NCBI GenBank assembly: GCA_038250905.1
Contig: JBBSBV010000021.1
Span: 1 to 64,000 of the forward strand
DNA from: JAENVU01 sp038250905
GTDB taxonomy: Bacteria; Actinomycetota; Acidimicrobiia; IMCC26256; JAENVU01
Direction of reading: 5' to 3'
Length of the DNA: 64,000 bases
Part shown: in pieces, positions 26,860 through 35,250 of the stretch
Position numbering within the stretch: position 1 is the first letter of the stretch
How the letters are laid out: each line of letters begins with the position of its first letter
Translations under genes and position numbers: made by a program
The notes under the pieces: generated by a model
Database searches by the model: none
The model's input: the letters and a program-made list of their open reading frames with translations, nothing else
What the model was told of the DNA's origin: nothing

Positions 26860-27213
26860 CTACGCGAGCAGTTCGTACGACGGGTTGTAGACGACGTGCT
26901 CGTTACCCTCGGCCACCGCGACACCCTCGAGGATCAGCCGCCGGCCCGGCGTCATGCCGCGCACGCGCCCTCGGCCGAGGAACACCGCCACCGCCGCGCC
27001 CCGACCATCCTGGACCGTGACCTCGATCGCCGGCGCGCCCGCACGTGGGACGATGCGCAGCGAGGTCACCTGGCCGGCGAAGCGCACGGGTGTTCGCAGG
27101 GGCAGCTCGTCGAGCGGGGTGGCGTCGAGGCGGTCGCAGAACGCCACCAGCTTCTGCCGGTCGGAGTCCTCGACCGACTGGCCCATCCGCTTCACGAAGC
27201 TGCGCACACCCAT
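26860..27213 (-). CDS. OB-fold protein between the two TrkA-type genes
   Basis: A 117-residue protein with an N-terminal helix (MGVRSFVKRMGQSVEDSDRQ) and an OB-fold-like beta core (VRFAGQVTSLRIVPRAG, then AIEVTVQDGRGAAVAVFLGR). AGGAGAG precedes the ATG at 27213. It is antisense to and squeezed between ceoB and ceoC, ending 7 bases from the ceoB stop. Similar OB-fold genes lie beside ceoBC in mycobacteria (Rv2694c). Nucleic-acid binding is plausible from the fold but not shown. Confidence 0.75.
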   Translation of the reverse strand: MGVRSFVKRMGQSVEDSDRQKLVAFCDRLDATPLDELPLRTPVRFAGQVTSLRIVPRAGAPAIEVTVQDGRGAAVAVFLGRGRVRGMTPGRRLILEGVAVAEGNEHVVYNPSYELLA

Positions 27214-27311
27214 GCCATCTCTCCTCACGACCGCGAGCCGCGACGGTACCGCCGGTAGCATCGGCCCTGCGTCTCCGGAGCAGGAAAACAACCACAGAAG
27301 GTGAGTCTCTC

Positions 27312-27971
27312 GTGCACGTAGTCGTCGTCGGATGTGGCCGGGTCGGAAGTGAGCTGGCCGGCGCCTTGGAACGTCAGAGCCACACCGTCGCCATCATCGA
27401 CAAGAAGAAGGAGGCCTTCCGTCGCCTGCCGAAGGGCTTCGCGGGCTACCGCATCGAGGGGTTCGGCTTCGACCGTGACACCCTCGAGGAGGCCGGCGTG
27501 CACGATGCCGGCGCGGTCGCGGCCGTCACGAGCGGCGACAACTCGAACATCATGGCGGCCCGCGTCGCGCGCGAGACCTTCGAGGTCGAGCACGTCGTCG
27601 CCCGCATCTACGACCCCCGCCGTGCGATCATCTACCAACGCCTCGGGATCCCCACGGTCGCGACGGTCGCCTGGACCACCGAACAGGTACTCCGCCGCCT
27701 GGTACCCGGCGACGCGGTCGCCGACTGGACCGACTCGTCCGGGCGCGTCGGCCTCGTCGAGCGCAACCTGCCCGCCGTCTGGGCGGGCAAGAAGCTCACC
27801 GAACTCGAGACCCCCGGTCAGTTCACGCTGGCGGCGATCACGCGACTCGGCGCCGCGCAGGTCGCCCGCCCGGACCTCATCGGCCAGGACGGCGACATCC
27901 TGCACTTCATGGCCGACCTGTCCGAGCTCGACGCACTCGAGCACCAGCTCAAGCACGGCCCCGTCCACTGA
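27312..27971 (+). CDS. ceoC: TrkA-family K+ uptake regulator (CeoC-like)
   Basis: A 219-residue RCK protein starting at a GTG: VHVVVVGCGRVGSELAGALE, an NAD-binding Rossmann fold, then IDKKKEAFRRLP and a TrkA_C-like C-terminus ending DILHFMADLSELDALEHQL. Its frame is open far upstream, but AAGG before 27312 and the conserved start decide the choice. It forms the second half of a CeoB/CeoC pair. Confidence 0.88.
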   Translation: MHVVVVGCGRVGSELAGALERQSHTVAIIDKKKEAFRRLPKGFAGYRIEGFGFDRDTLEEAGVHDAGAVAAVTSGDNSNIMAARVARETFEVEHVVARIYDPRRAIIYQRLGIPTVATVAWTTEQVLRRLVPGDAVADWTDSSGRVGLVERNLPAVWAGKKLTELETPGQFTLAAITRLGAAQVARPDLIGQDGDILHFMADLSELDALEHQLKHGPVH

Positions 27972-28055
27972 CCGGTGCTCCGGGGACGCCCGTGACTTCG
28001 GCGCCGGTCGAGATTCCGCGCGTCGCGGGTTCGGCCGTGCCATCCTGAATCACTC

Positions 28056-28697
28056 ATGTCCCACCGTATGGCTCCTCTCCGACTGGCCGCTCGCGGGCTC
28101 GCGCTCGTCTCCATCGGCGCCCTCGCCGCCTGTTCGAGCGGCAGCAAGGCGACGTCCGGGTCGTCCACCACCCAGCCACGGAAGTCGGCCGCGGTGAACG
28201 CGACCGCCGGGCTCGTCGGCGTCGTCAGCGCCGGCCAGCCGGCCCAACTCTCCGACGCGGACAAGACCGCCGTCCTGCACGCGGTCGACGGGTATGTCCG
28301 GGCCGCCACCCTGGAGCCGCTGAAGGGCAAGGCATCGAACCTCGACTCGCTGTTCGCGACCGGCGCGGCGCCCTCGGCGACGGCACCGGAACGCGACGCC
28401 TTGAGCGACGACGGCCTGCCCCCGATGACGGGCGGCGCCAAGGCCACCTTGGTCCCCGTCTCCATGTCGGGCCTGGCCGATGTGTCGGGCGCGATCGACC
28501 TCGTCGGTACCACCATCGACCTCACCGTCACCGGCACCGCCGGCAAGGGCGCCATCACGATCCACCGGTCGGGCGAGTTGATGTTCGAGCGGGACGGCAG
28601 CAACTGGAAGATCCTGAGCTTCAAGCTCGCGGTCACCCGCGACGGCGCCGGGCTCGGGACCGCATCGTCGACGACCACTGGGAGCTCCACCCCATGA
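28056..28697 (+). CDS. Putative lipoprotein
   Basis: A 213-residue secreted protein with a type II signal peptide: positively charged start, hydrophobic core LALVSIGALAAC and the lipobox cysteine, then a Ser/Thr-rich linker. The mature part is a small alpha/beta domain with VDGYVRAATLEPLKG and MFERDGSNWKILSFKLAVTR, resembling NTF2-like folds. It overlaps the downstream LCP gene by four bases (ATGA), so it probably works with that cell-wall enzyme at the membrane surface. Exact role unknown. Confidence 0.8.
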   Translation: MSHRMAPLRLAARGLALVSIGALAACSSGSKATSGSSTTQPRKSAAVNATAGLVGVVSAGQPAQLSDADKTAVLHAVDGYVRAATLEPLKGKASNLDSLFATGAAPSATAPERDALSDDGLPPMTGGAKATLVPVSMSGLADVSGAIDLVGTTIDLTVTGTAGKGAITIHRSGELMFERDGSNWKILSFKLAVTRDGAGLGTASSTTTGSSTP

Positions 28698-29611
28698 TCC
28701 GCCGCCACCCGATCCGCGCCGCCGTCATCGGCATCCCTCTGGTGATGGTCCTGAGCTTCGGGACCCTGATCGCACTCTGGCTGGCCGGGGTATCGGTCCC
28801 CGGTGCCTCGGCGGCGCGGTGGTTCACGCTCACCAAGACCGCGAACGCCGACTACACGCCGAGCCCGACCGGGCCGGTGTTCCTGCTCGCCATCGGGAAC
28901 GACGGTCGCACCGGCGACACCGTCACCCGGGGCGACGCGATCCACCTCATCGGCGTGAACCCGCAGCTCCATCAGGCGACGATCCTCGACATCCCGCGCG
29001 ACACCGGCATGAACATCCCCGGCCACGGCCTCGACAAGGTCAACGCCTCGCACACTTTCGGCGGACCGCGCCTCGAGGCCGACACGATCGGGGCGGTCGT
29101 CGGCGTGAAGATCCCCTACGTCATCGACAGCGACTTCGACGGCTTCATCGGCATGGTCGACGACCTCGGTGGCCTGAACGTCAACGTCCCCACGCGGATG
29201 CAGGACTCGTTCTCCGGGGCCGACTTCCAGCCCGGACCGCAAAAGCTCGACGGTCACCAGGCGTTGGCCTACGCCCGCAACCGCCACCAGTTCCCGACCG
29301 GTGACCTCGCCCGATCCGAGAACCAGGGCTACCTGATCCTCCAGGCGCTCGCGCAGTTCCGGGCCGAGAACACCGGTCCGATCAAGACCCTGAGCCTGCT
29401 CGCCGACCTCGGTCGCCACACCAAGATCGACGGCATCGGCCTCAAGGACCTCTACGCACTCGCACGCCTCGGACTCTCGGTCGATCCGGCCGCGGTCAAG
29501 AACGTCGTGGTCCCGGTCGCGAGTGGGACCGGCACCCGGTTGCAGCTCACCCCGGCCGCGACCGGACTGTTCCAGGACTTCGCCGACGACGGCGTGCTGC
29601 AGAGTCACTGA
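28694..29611 (+). CDS. LytR-CpsA-Psr family protein
   Basis: A 305-residue membrane-anchored enzyme of the LCP family, which transfers polymers from lipid carriers to peptidoglycan. One N-terminal helix (about 8-32) precedes an extracellular domain with GDTVTRGDAIHLIGVNP, ILDIPRDTGMNIPGHGLDKV and ALAYARNRHQFPTGDLARSE, the core LCP motifs including the Asp and Arg residues for pyrophosphate binding. It lacks a LytR_C domain. Confidence 0.92.
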   Translation: MIRRHPIRAAVIGIPLVMVLSFGTLIALWLAGVSVPGASAARWFTLTKTANADYTPSPTGPVFLLAIGNDGRTGDTVTRGDAIHLIGVNPQLHQATILDIPRDTGMNIPGHGLDKVNASHTFGGPRLEADTIGAVVGVKIPYVIDSDFDGFIGMVDDLGGLNVNVPTRMQDSFSGADFQPGPQKLDGHQALAYARNRHQFPTGDLARSENQGYLILQALAQFRAENTGPIKTLSLLADLGRHTKIDGIGLKDLYALARLGLSVDPAAVKNVVVPVASGTGTRLQLTPAATGLFQDFADDGVLQSH

Positions 29612-29672
29612 CCGTCGCTGCGCCGCGTCGCCCGTCATCGCGGTGGTCACGCCCCCGTGTCATGCTCCGACG

Positions 29673-31946
29673 GTGGACGCAGTCGACACGCTCGACGCCA
29701 TCGCGGCGGACCCCGAGCTCTACGAGCGCATGGTGTACCGCACGAACCTCGCGGCCCGTCCGGCCCGCACCGCCCCACTGGTCACCGAGCTTCATCCCGA
29801 GCTGATCGCCCGGCTCGCGAGCCAGGGCATCGCCGACCTGTACACGCACCAGGCGAGCGCGATCGACCTGCTGCACGCGGGGACCGACGTCGTCGTCGCG
29901 ACGGGCACCGCGTCGGGCAAGTCGCTCTGCTACCAACTCCCGATCGTCGACGCCGCGATACGCAACGCCGCGGACACCGCACTGCTCATCTTCCCCACCA
30001 AGGCGCTGGCCCAGGACCAGCTCCGATCCCTGCGGAGTTGGCTCGTCCCCGGACTCCGGGCGGTCACCTACGACGGCGACACGCCCCCCGACGACCGCAC
30101 CTGGGCCCGCAAGAACGCAACCGTGCTGCTCTCCAATCCGGAGATGATCCACCAGGGGATGCTCCCCTACCACCAGCGGTGGTCGACGTTCCTCATGCGT
30201 CTGAAGCTCGTGGTGATCGACGAGCTGCACGCCACCCGCGGCATTTTCGGGAGTCACGTCGCCAACGTCCTGCGCCGACTGCTTCGGGTGTGCGAGCACT
30301 ACGGATCGACACCTACGTTCTGCTTCGCCAGTGCCACCATCGGCAACCCGGCCGAACTCGCGACGACGATGCTCGGGCGGCCCGTCACCCTCGTCGACGA
30401 CGACGGCTCACCGCAGGCCGAGCGGGGATTCGCGTTCTGGCAGCGTCCGCTGCTGGACGCGGTCAGCGGGGCGCGCGCCTCGGCCAACGTCGAGACAGCC
30501 GATCTGCTCAGCCGGTTCGTCGCCGCCGGCCACCCGACCCTGGCGTTCACACGCAGCCGGCGGGGCGCGGAACTGGTCGCCACCCATGCTCGGCGGCTGT
30601 GTGCGACCCGCGCACCCGGCGCGGTCGATCGCATCGCCGCCTATCGGGCCGGCTATCTCGCCGACGAGCGTCGAGCGTTGGAACAACGGCTCACGAGCGG
30701 TGAACTCCTCGGCGTCGCGGCCACCAATGCGCTCGAGTTGGGCATCGACGTCGGTGGCCTCGACGCCGTCGTCCTCAACGGGTTTCCCGGGACTCTCGCA
30801 TCACTCCGACAACAGGCCGGCCGCGCCGGGCGCTCCGGACAGCGCGCGGCCGCGGTGCTCGTCGCGGGTGACGACCAACTCGACCAGTGGTACGCATCCC
30901 ATCCGGACGAACTCTTCACGCGCGCACCGGAAGCCGCGGTGGTGAACCCCGAGAACCCGTTCGTGCTGCGCCCGCATGTCGCCTGCGCGGCGCACGAGCT
31001 CCCACTCACCACCGACGACACGCGGTGGTTCGGCGACGGCCTCGACGACGCCGTTCGCCACCTCGTCCAGGACGACCTGCTGAAGCCGCGCGCCGGCAAG
31101 ATGTACTGGGCCGGTCGCCGGCCACCGGCACCTGAGGTCGGGCTACGCAGTGGATCGAACGCCGAGTTCACGCTGGTGAGTACCGAAGCCGACCGACCGG
31201 TGATCGGTACCGTCGACGGGGCGCGTATCTACTCGGTGGCGCATCCCGGCGCGATCTATCTGCACCAAGGTCGGCAGTGGCGGGTGGAACGCCTCGACGT
31301 CGACGGCCGCGAGGCCCACCTCGCTCCGGCCGAAGACGTCGACGAATACACCCAGGCGCGCGAGAAGACCGACATCGCCGTCCTCGCGGCCGAGGCCCAA
31401 CGCCCCTGCGGCGCGGGCACGGCATTCGTCGGAACCGTCGAGGTCACCAACCAGGTGGTCGGGTACCAGCGCAAGCGCGCCTCGACCAACGAGTCGATCG
31501 AGACCGTTCCGCTCGACGTCCCACCCCGATCGCTCTCCACGCAGGCGGTCTGGTACACGCTCGCGCCCGAGGTGCTGGTCGCCGCGGGTATCGCCCCGCC
31601 CCAGGTCCTCGGCGCGGTGCACGCGGCCGAGCACGCGCTGATCGGCATGCTGCCGCTCTTCGCCATCTGCGACCGGTGGGACGTGGGCGGCGTCTCGATG
31701 GCGATCCATCCGGCCACCCACCAACCGTCGATCTTCATCTACGACGGGTACCCCGGCGGCGCGGGTATCGCCCACCTCGCGTACTCGGACGTCGACGAAC
31801 ACGTCCGGGCCACCAGCGAACTCGTCGACGCTTGCCCGTGCGAGGCCGGCTGCCCGTCGTGTGTCCAGTCGCCCAAGTGCGGCAACTGGAACGAGTACCT
31901 CGACAAGGCCGCCGCGCAACGGCTGCTCCACACCCTCCGAGGGTGA
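29673..31946 (+). CDS. DEAD/DEAH-box helicase, MrfA-like, of the Tad neighbourhood
   Basis: A 757-residue superfamily 2 helicase. Motif I is GTASGKSLCYQ, motif II IDELHA, motif III SATIG, and motif VI QQAGRAGRSGQ. The C-terminus carries the DUF1998/MZB zinc module with four cysteines in CPCEAGCPSCVQSPKCG. Bacillus MrfA, with this layout, repairs mitomycin lesions. In Actinobacteria this gene regularly adjoins the Tad locus, as it does here. A GTG at 29673 was chosen as start; earlier in-frame starts exist. Confidence 0.9.
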   Translation: MDAVDTLDAIAADPELYERMVYRTNLAARPARTAPLVTELHPELIARLASQGIADLYTHQASAIDLLHAGTDVVVATGTASGKSLCYQLPIVDAAIRNAADTALLIFPTKALAQDQLRSLRSWLVPGLRAVTYDGDTPPDDRTWARKNATVLLSNPEMIHQGMLPYHQRWSTFLMRLKLVVIDELHATRGIFGSHVANVLRRLLRVCEHYGSTPTFCFASATIGNPAELATTMLGRPVTLVDDDGSPQAERGFAFWQRPLLDAVSGARASANVETADLLSRFVAAGHPTLAFTRSRRGAELVATHARRLCATRAPGAVDRIAAYRAGYLADERRALEQRLTSGELLGVAATNALELGIDVGGLDAVVLNGFPGTLASLRQQAGRAGRSGQRAAAVLVAGDDQLDQWYASHPDELFTRAPEAAVVNPENPFVLRPHVACAAHELPLTTDDTRWFGDGLDDAVRHLVQDDLLKPRAGKMYWAGRRPPAPEVGLRSGSNAEFTLVSTEADRPVIGTVDGARIYSVAHPGAIYLHQGRQWRVERLDVDGREAHLAPAEDVDEYTQAREKTDIAVLAAEAQRPCGAGTAFVGTVEVTNQVVGYQRKRASTNESIETVPLDVPPRSLSTQAVWYTLAPEVLVAAGIAPPQVLGAVHAAEHALIGMLPLFAICDRWDVGGVSMAIHPATHQPSIFIYDGYPGGAGIAHLAYSDVDEHVRATSELVDACPCEAGCPSCVQSPKCGNWNEYLDKAAAQRLLHTLRG

Positions 31947-31954
31947 CGCCTCGG

Positions 31955-32686
31955 CTACCGGCCGACGTTGACGGAGAACGACTTGGTCGCGAGTGGGAGC
32001 ACCGTCCCGAAGGCCTGGATCGTGAACCGGTGTCGCTGACCGTCGCAGGGGACGGGAACCCGCTTCACCCCGTGCGTCCCGGCCGCGGTCGTGGCCCGAA
32101 CGTCGTCGACGAGGAACGACACCGTATTCGCGTTCCGCACCTTCCAGGCGACCTCGATCCCCTGCCCGACCGCATCGTTCAGACACGTCCCCGGTGGACT
32201 CGGAGCGAACGTGGTCACCGACGGCGGCGTGGTCTGTCCGTTCCCGCCGGCCACCTCGAGGTCCTTGCAATCCGAGACCGTGCCGTCCGGGAAGAACGTC
32301 TCGCAGTACCCGACGTTCGATCGGTTGGCACCGGTCCAGTCGGCATCCTCGAGGTGAGCCCGGAAGAGCGTCGCACCGGACAGGTCCGCACCGCGCAGAT
32401 CGGCACCGGTGAGGTCGACTGCGCTCAGGTTCGTCCCGACCAACTTCGCGTCACGCAGGATCGCGTTACTGAGATCGGTGCCCGTCATGTCGGAGCCGGA
32501 GAAGTCGGCCCCGGTGAGATCGGTGGCTTGCAGGCTGAGCGCCGCCAGGTTCTGATGGGTGCACACCGCATGAGCCGCGAACGTGCAGTCGCCGAAGCGG
32601 GTGGCGAGTGACGTGTCGTTGCTCTGGCACCCGACGGCGACCAGGACCGCGGCCCCGGCCAGCAAGCTCACAACGGCCCGGCGCAT
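31955..32686 (-). CDS. Pentapeptide-repeat lipoprotein
   Basis: A 243-residue exported protein. Lipobox VAVGC ends the signal peptide (residues 1-20). Residues about 45-115 form pentapeptide repeats of the A(D/N)LxX kind, such as LTGADFSGSDMTGTDLSNA, which build a right-handed beta helix. After a cysteine-containing segment and a Pro/Thr linker comes a C-terminal beta domain. Ligand and role are unknown; it sits between the helicase and the Tad operon on the opposite strand to the helicase. Confidence 0.85.
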   Translation of the reverse strand: MRRAVVSLLAGAAVLVAVGCQSNDTSLATRFGDCTFAAHAVCTHQNLAALSLQATDLTGADFSGSDMTGTDLSNAILRDAKLVGTNLSAVDLTGADLRGADLSGATLFRAHLEDADWTGANRSNVGYCETFFPDGTVSDCKDLEVAGGNGQTTPPSVTTFAPSPPGTCLNDAVGQGIEVAWKVRNANTVSFLVDDVRATTAAGTHGVKRVPVPCDGQRHRFTIQAFGTVLPLATKSFSVNVGR

Positions 32687-32728
32687 CGATCGACGGTAGC
32701 AACTTCCGGACCACGCGCCCGCGCAGCC

Positions 32729-33085
32729 TCAGCCACACCGACGTGGCAGGTACTGACACTCCCGCCGCACCTCGGCCCGAGCCCGGGCCGTCGCACCGTC
32801 GAGTTCCACGACGACCTCGGCGTGGTCGGCCGCACAATCACAGTGCCGAAGCGTCGCTCCGTTGTCCGCAGCCGTCGTCATCGCGTCGGTCGCAGCCGCG
32901 GCTGATCCCTCGCTCCGGGCCAGCGCGGCGGCCGCCGCGAGGGCAGCCGCGTCAGCGGCGGTATCGGCGCGGGCCGCGGCACCGGCCGCATGGCCGGCGC
33001 GGGCCGCGCCGATCGCCACCAGTCCCGCGAGCACCACGACCGCGACGGTCAGCACCGTGACCGATCCCCGCTCCGCGCGATTCAT
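32729..33085 (-). CDS. TadE-like minor pilin, helicase/secretion neighbourhood type
   Basis: A 118-residue protein with a hydrophobic N-terminus, RGSVTVLTVAVVVLAGLVAI, then an alanine-rich helix ARADTAADAAALAAAAALA, typical of the small TadE-like proteins encoded next to this helicase in Actinobacteria. It overlaps the preceding TadE gene by four bases and ends the Tad transcript. Probably a pseudopilin-like assembly factor. Confidence 0.85.
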   Translation of the reverse strand: MNRAERGSVTVLTVAVVVLAGLVAIGAARAGHAAGAAARADTAADAAALAAAAALARSEGSAAAATDAMTTAADNGATLRHCDCAADHAEVVVELDGATARARAEVRRECQYLPRRCG

Positions 33086-33471
33086 CGTTCGGTCCGGATC
33101 ACGGCCGTGGCGTGGAGTTCGGGATCCGGGAACAGCAGGCCGACCATCGGGAGGTCGGTGTGCGAGACGTACCGGACCTCGACCCGGATCGGGCCGCCGA
33201 CCTCCGGCCGCGGCCCCACCGATACGGTGGCCCGTGTGAGCACCCGTCGCGCGGCGCGGGTCGCCGACCCGGGATCGCGATCGACGCTCACCGCGCGGGC
33301 CGCCTCGCGAGCGGCGTGGACGACCCCCACGTAGTCGCGGACGATCAACGCGGTCTGAAGGACCGCGAGGAGCATCATGACGACGAGCGGGAGGATGAGC
33401 GCGAACTCGACCGTTGCCTGCCCCCGCTCATGGGGGCAGGCAACGGTTGGAACCAACCGGGACGATCGCAT
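33082..33471 (-). CDS. tadE: TadE-family pseudopilin
   Basis: A 129-residue protein with the TadE signature ERGQATVEFALILPLVVMML, in which Glu after the cleavage site is the pilin-like fifth residue. Start taken at ATG 33471, two bases after the pilin stop. A long perfect hairpin lies within its first codons (see separate entry). Confidence 0.9.
   Translation of the reverse strand: MRSSRLVPTVACPHERGQATVEFALILPLVVMMLLAVLQTALIVRDYVGVVHAAREAARAVSVDRDPGSATRAARRVLTRATVSVGPRPEVGGPIRVEVRYVSHTDLPMVGLLFPDPELHATAVIRTER
33410..33447 (-). repeat. Perfect 16-bp inverted repeat just after the pilin gene
   Basis: ACCGTTGCCTGCCCCC (33410-33425) and its exact complement (33432-33447) flank a 6-base loop. 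It starts 27 bases past the pilin stop, inside the start of tadE. It may terminate or pause part of the transcripts or protect the pilin message (inference). Confidence 0.7.
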
Positions 33472-33473
33472 GA

Positions 33474-33680
33474 TCAGCCCGGAAGGATCTTGCCGATGAG
33501 CGTGTCGAACAACTTGCCGATCGCGTGGCTCTTGGTTGCCCAGGTGATGACCAGGGTCCCGATCGCCGCGGCGCCGAGGATCACCAACGCGTACTCGGCG
33601 GTGGTCTGACCGACCTCGGTCACGACGGCTCGGGTCCGGCCGAACGCGGCCGACAACACACTGAGGAAATGACGCAGCAT
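33474..33680 (-). CDS. DUF4244/Flp-type small pilin
   Basis: A 68-residue protein with GQTTAEYALVILGAAAIGTL, a Flp/TadE-like hydrophobic pilin helix preceded by a short charged leader. This is the expected major pilin of the actinobacterial Tad-like system. It stands 59 bases after tadC, the largest gap in the operon. Confidence 0.85.
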   Translation of the reverse strand: MLRHFLSVLSAAFGRTRAVVTEVGQTTAEYALVILGAAAIGTLVITWATKSHAIGKLFDTLIGKILPG

Positions 33681-33739
33681 CTGCTAACTCCTTGAGGAGT
33701 GGGTGTATGACTTCGGGGGAAGTGAGGGGGAGGGCGCGG

Positions 33740-34384
33740 TCAGAGCCGCGACATCGCCGAGATGACCGCCGGCGCCACGGTGAGCAGCCCGAAGGCGGGT
33801 AGCACCAGGAGCACGAGCGGGAACAAGAGCTTCACGGGCAGGGTGCGGGCCCGAGCCTCGCCCCGGCGTCGGAGTGCGGCGCGGGACTCGTCGCCGAGCC
33901 GAGCGAGCGTCGGCCCGGCCGGCGCGCCGAGCCGGGCACTGGCGATCAATGCGTCGGCAACCGGGGCGAGCTCGGGGATTTCGCCGGCCAGGTCGCCGAG
34001 GGCGTCGGGAAGTGCCGCACCCAGCCGCACCGACACCAGCGCGCGACCGAGGGGATCGCCCATCAGCGGTGGCCCCCACCGAGTAGCGGTCTCGAGCGCG
34101 CCGGCCGGACTCGCGCCGGCGCCCACCGCGACCCCGAGCAGATCGAGCACGGTCGGGAGTTCGCGCTCCAACTGCGCGGCCGACCGGCGGCGGCCCCGGA
34201 TCCGGAGCAGGCCGCGTCCGACCCGCACCACCGGACCGCCGTCCCATCGCGCCCTCGCCGCGGCCGGCACCGCGGCCGGTTCGATCCGGCACGCCACCGC
34301 TTCGCGCCGGGCGCGCCCGACCAGCGGCGCGGCCAGCACCGCACCCCAGCCGAGCCCGCACGCGATGGCGAGCACCGCGGTCAT
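33740..34384 (-). CDS. tadC: Tad secretion membrane platform protein TadC
   Basis: A 214-residue GspF-type membrane protein with ELPTVLDLLGVAVGAGASPA and a C-terminal hydrophobic pair, LLFPLVLLVLPAFGLLTV. ATG overlaps the tadB stop (ATGA). With TadB it forms the inner-membrane platform for pilus assembly. Confidence 0.88.
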   Translation of the reverse strand: MTAVLAIACGLGWGAVLAAPLVGRARREAVACRIEPAAVPAAARARWDGGPVVRVGRGLLRIRGRRRSAAQLERELPTVLDLLGVAVGAGASPAGALETATRWGPPLMGDPLGRALVSVRLGAALPDALGDLAGEIPELAPVADALIASARLGAPAGPTLARLGDESRAALRRRGEARARTLPVKLLFPLVLLVLPAFGLLTVAPAVISAMSRL

Positions 34385-35250
34385 GGCGCGGTCCCGAGCA
34401 ACGCCCGCATCCACAACGCGGCGATCCCCTCGAGGCTCAGACCCACCACGAGACAGACGAGGCCCGGACCGGTCGACACCAGGACCCGCGACGACGCCGG
34501 GTCGGCTGCGGTCGCGAAAGCGAGGTAGGCAAGCGGCGCGGCGCCGACGACCACGGCCGACACCCGGGCCTGCGCCGAGAGCGCGCGGGCCTCGCCGAAC
34601 GCGGCATCGTCATCACGGAGCGACCGCACGACACCGTCGAGCGCCGTTGCAGCCGATCCACCCATCGTCGCAGCCATACACAGCGCGGCAGCCGCCGACC
34701 GGACCCCGGTCACCGGCCGTTCGACCACCCACCGCGCCAAGCCGTCCTCGAGCGACGCGCCCAACGCGATGCGGGCTTCGATCCGGGCGAAGTCCGGCTG
34801 GAGGGGTCCGGGTCGCACCGCGCCCGCCTGCACCGCGTCGATCACGGTCCCACCCGCCCGCAGTTGGGCCACGACATGGTCGAGGACCCCAGGCAACGCG
34901 GCACGCGCCGCCCGGTCTGCCTGCTGGGCGCGGAGTCGTAACCCGACCAGTGGCGCCGCCAGTGCCGTCATCACAACCGGAACCAGGAGGGCGGGCGCCA
35001 GCAGCGTCGTCACCCACGCGATCACTCCGATGCCGAGGCCCCACCAGCGCACCGCGATCTCGGGCGCGCAATCGAGATCGGCGCGCACCAACGCCCCCGC
35101 GAGGGGAACCGCGAGCCGACGCGGAAGGAATGAACGGGGCGACCGGAGCGGCCGGGCGCGATCGGCGACAGGCATCCGGCGCGCACTGCGGACCAATCCC
35201 GCGGTGAGTACCCCGCCGGCGCCGGCGACGAGCACCCCGGTCACGTTCAC
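34381..35250 (-). CDS. tadB: Tad secretion membrane platform protein TadB
   Basis: A 289-residue GspF-domain protein; QADRAARAALPGVLDHVVAQ, LRAGGTVIDAVQAGA and SAQARVSAVVVGAAPLAYLA match TadB. Membrane helices lie near 55-95 and at the C-terminus. GTG start overlaps the tadA stop (GTGA). Confidence 0.88.
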   Translation of the reverse strand: MNVTGVLVAGAGGVLTAGLVRSARRMPVADRARPLRSPRSFLPRRLAVPLAGALVRADLDCAPEIAVRWWGLGIGVIAWVTTLLAPALLVPVVMTALAAPLVGLRLRAQQADRAARAALPGVLDHVVAQLRAGGTVIDAVQAGAVRPGPLQPDFARIEARIALGASLEDGLARWVVERPVTGVRSAAAALCMAATMGGSAATALDGVVRSLRDDDAAFGEARALSAQARVSAVVVGAAPLAYLAFATAADPASSRVLVSTGPGLVCLVVGLSLEGIAALWMRALLGTAP

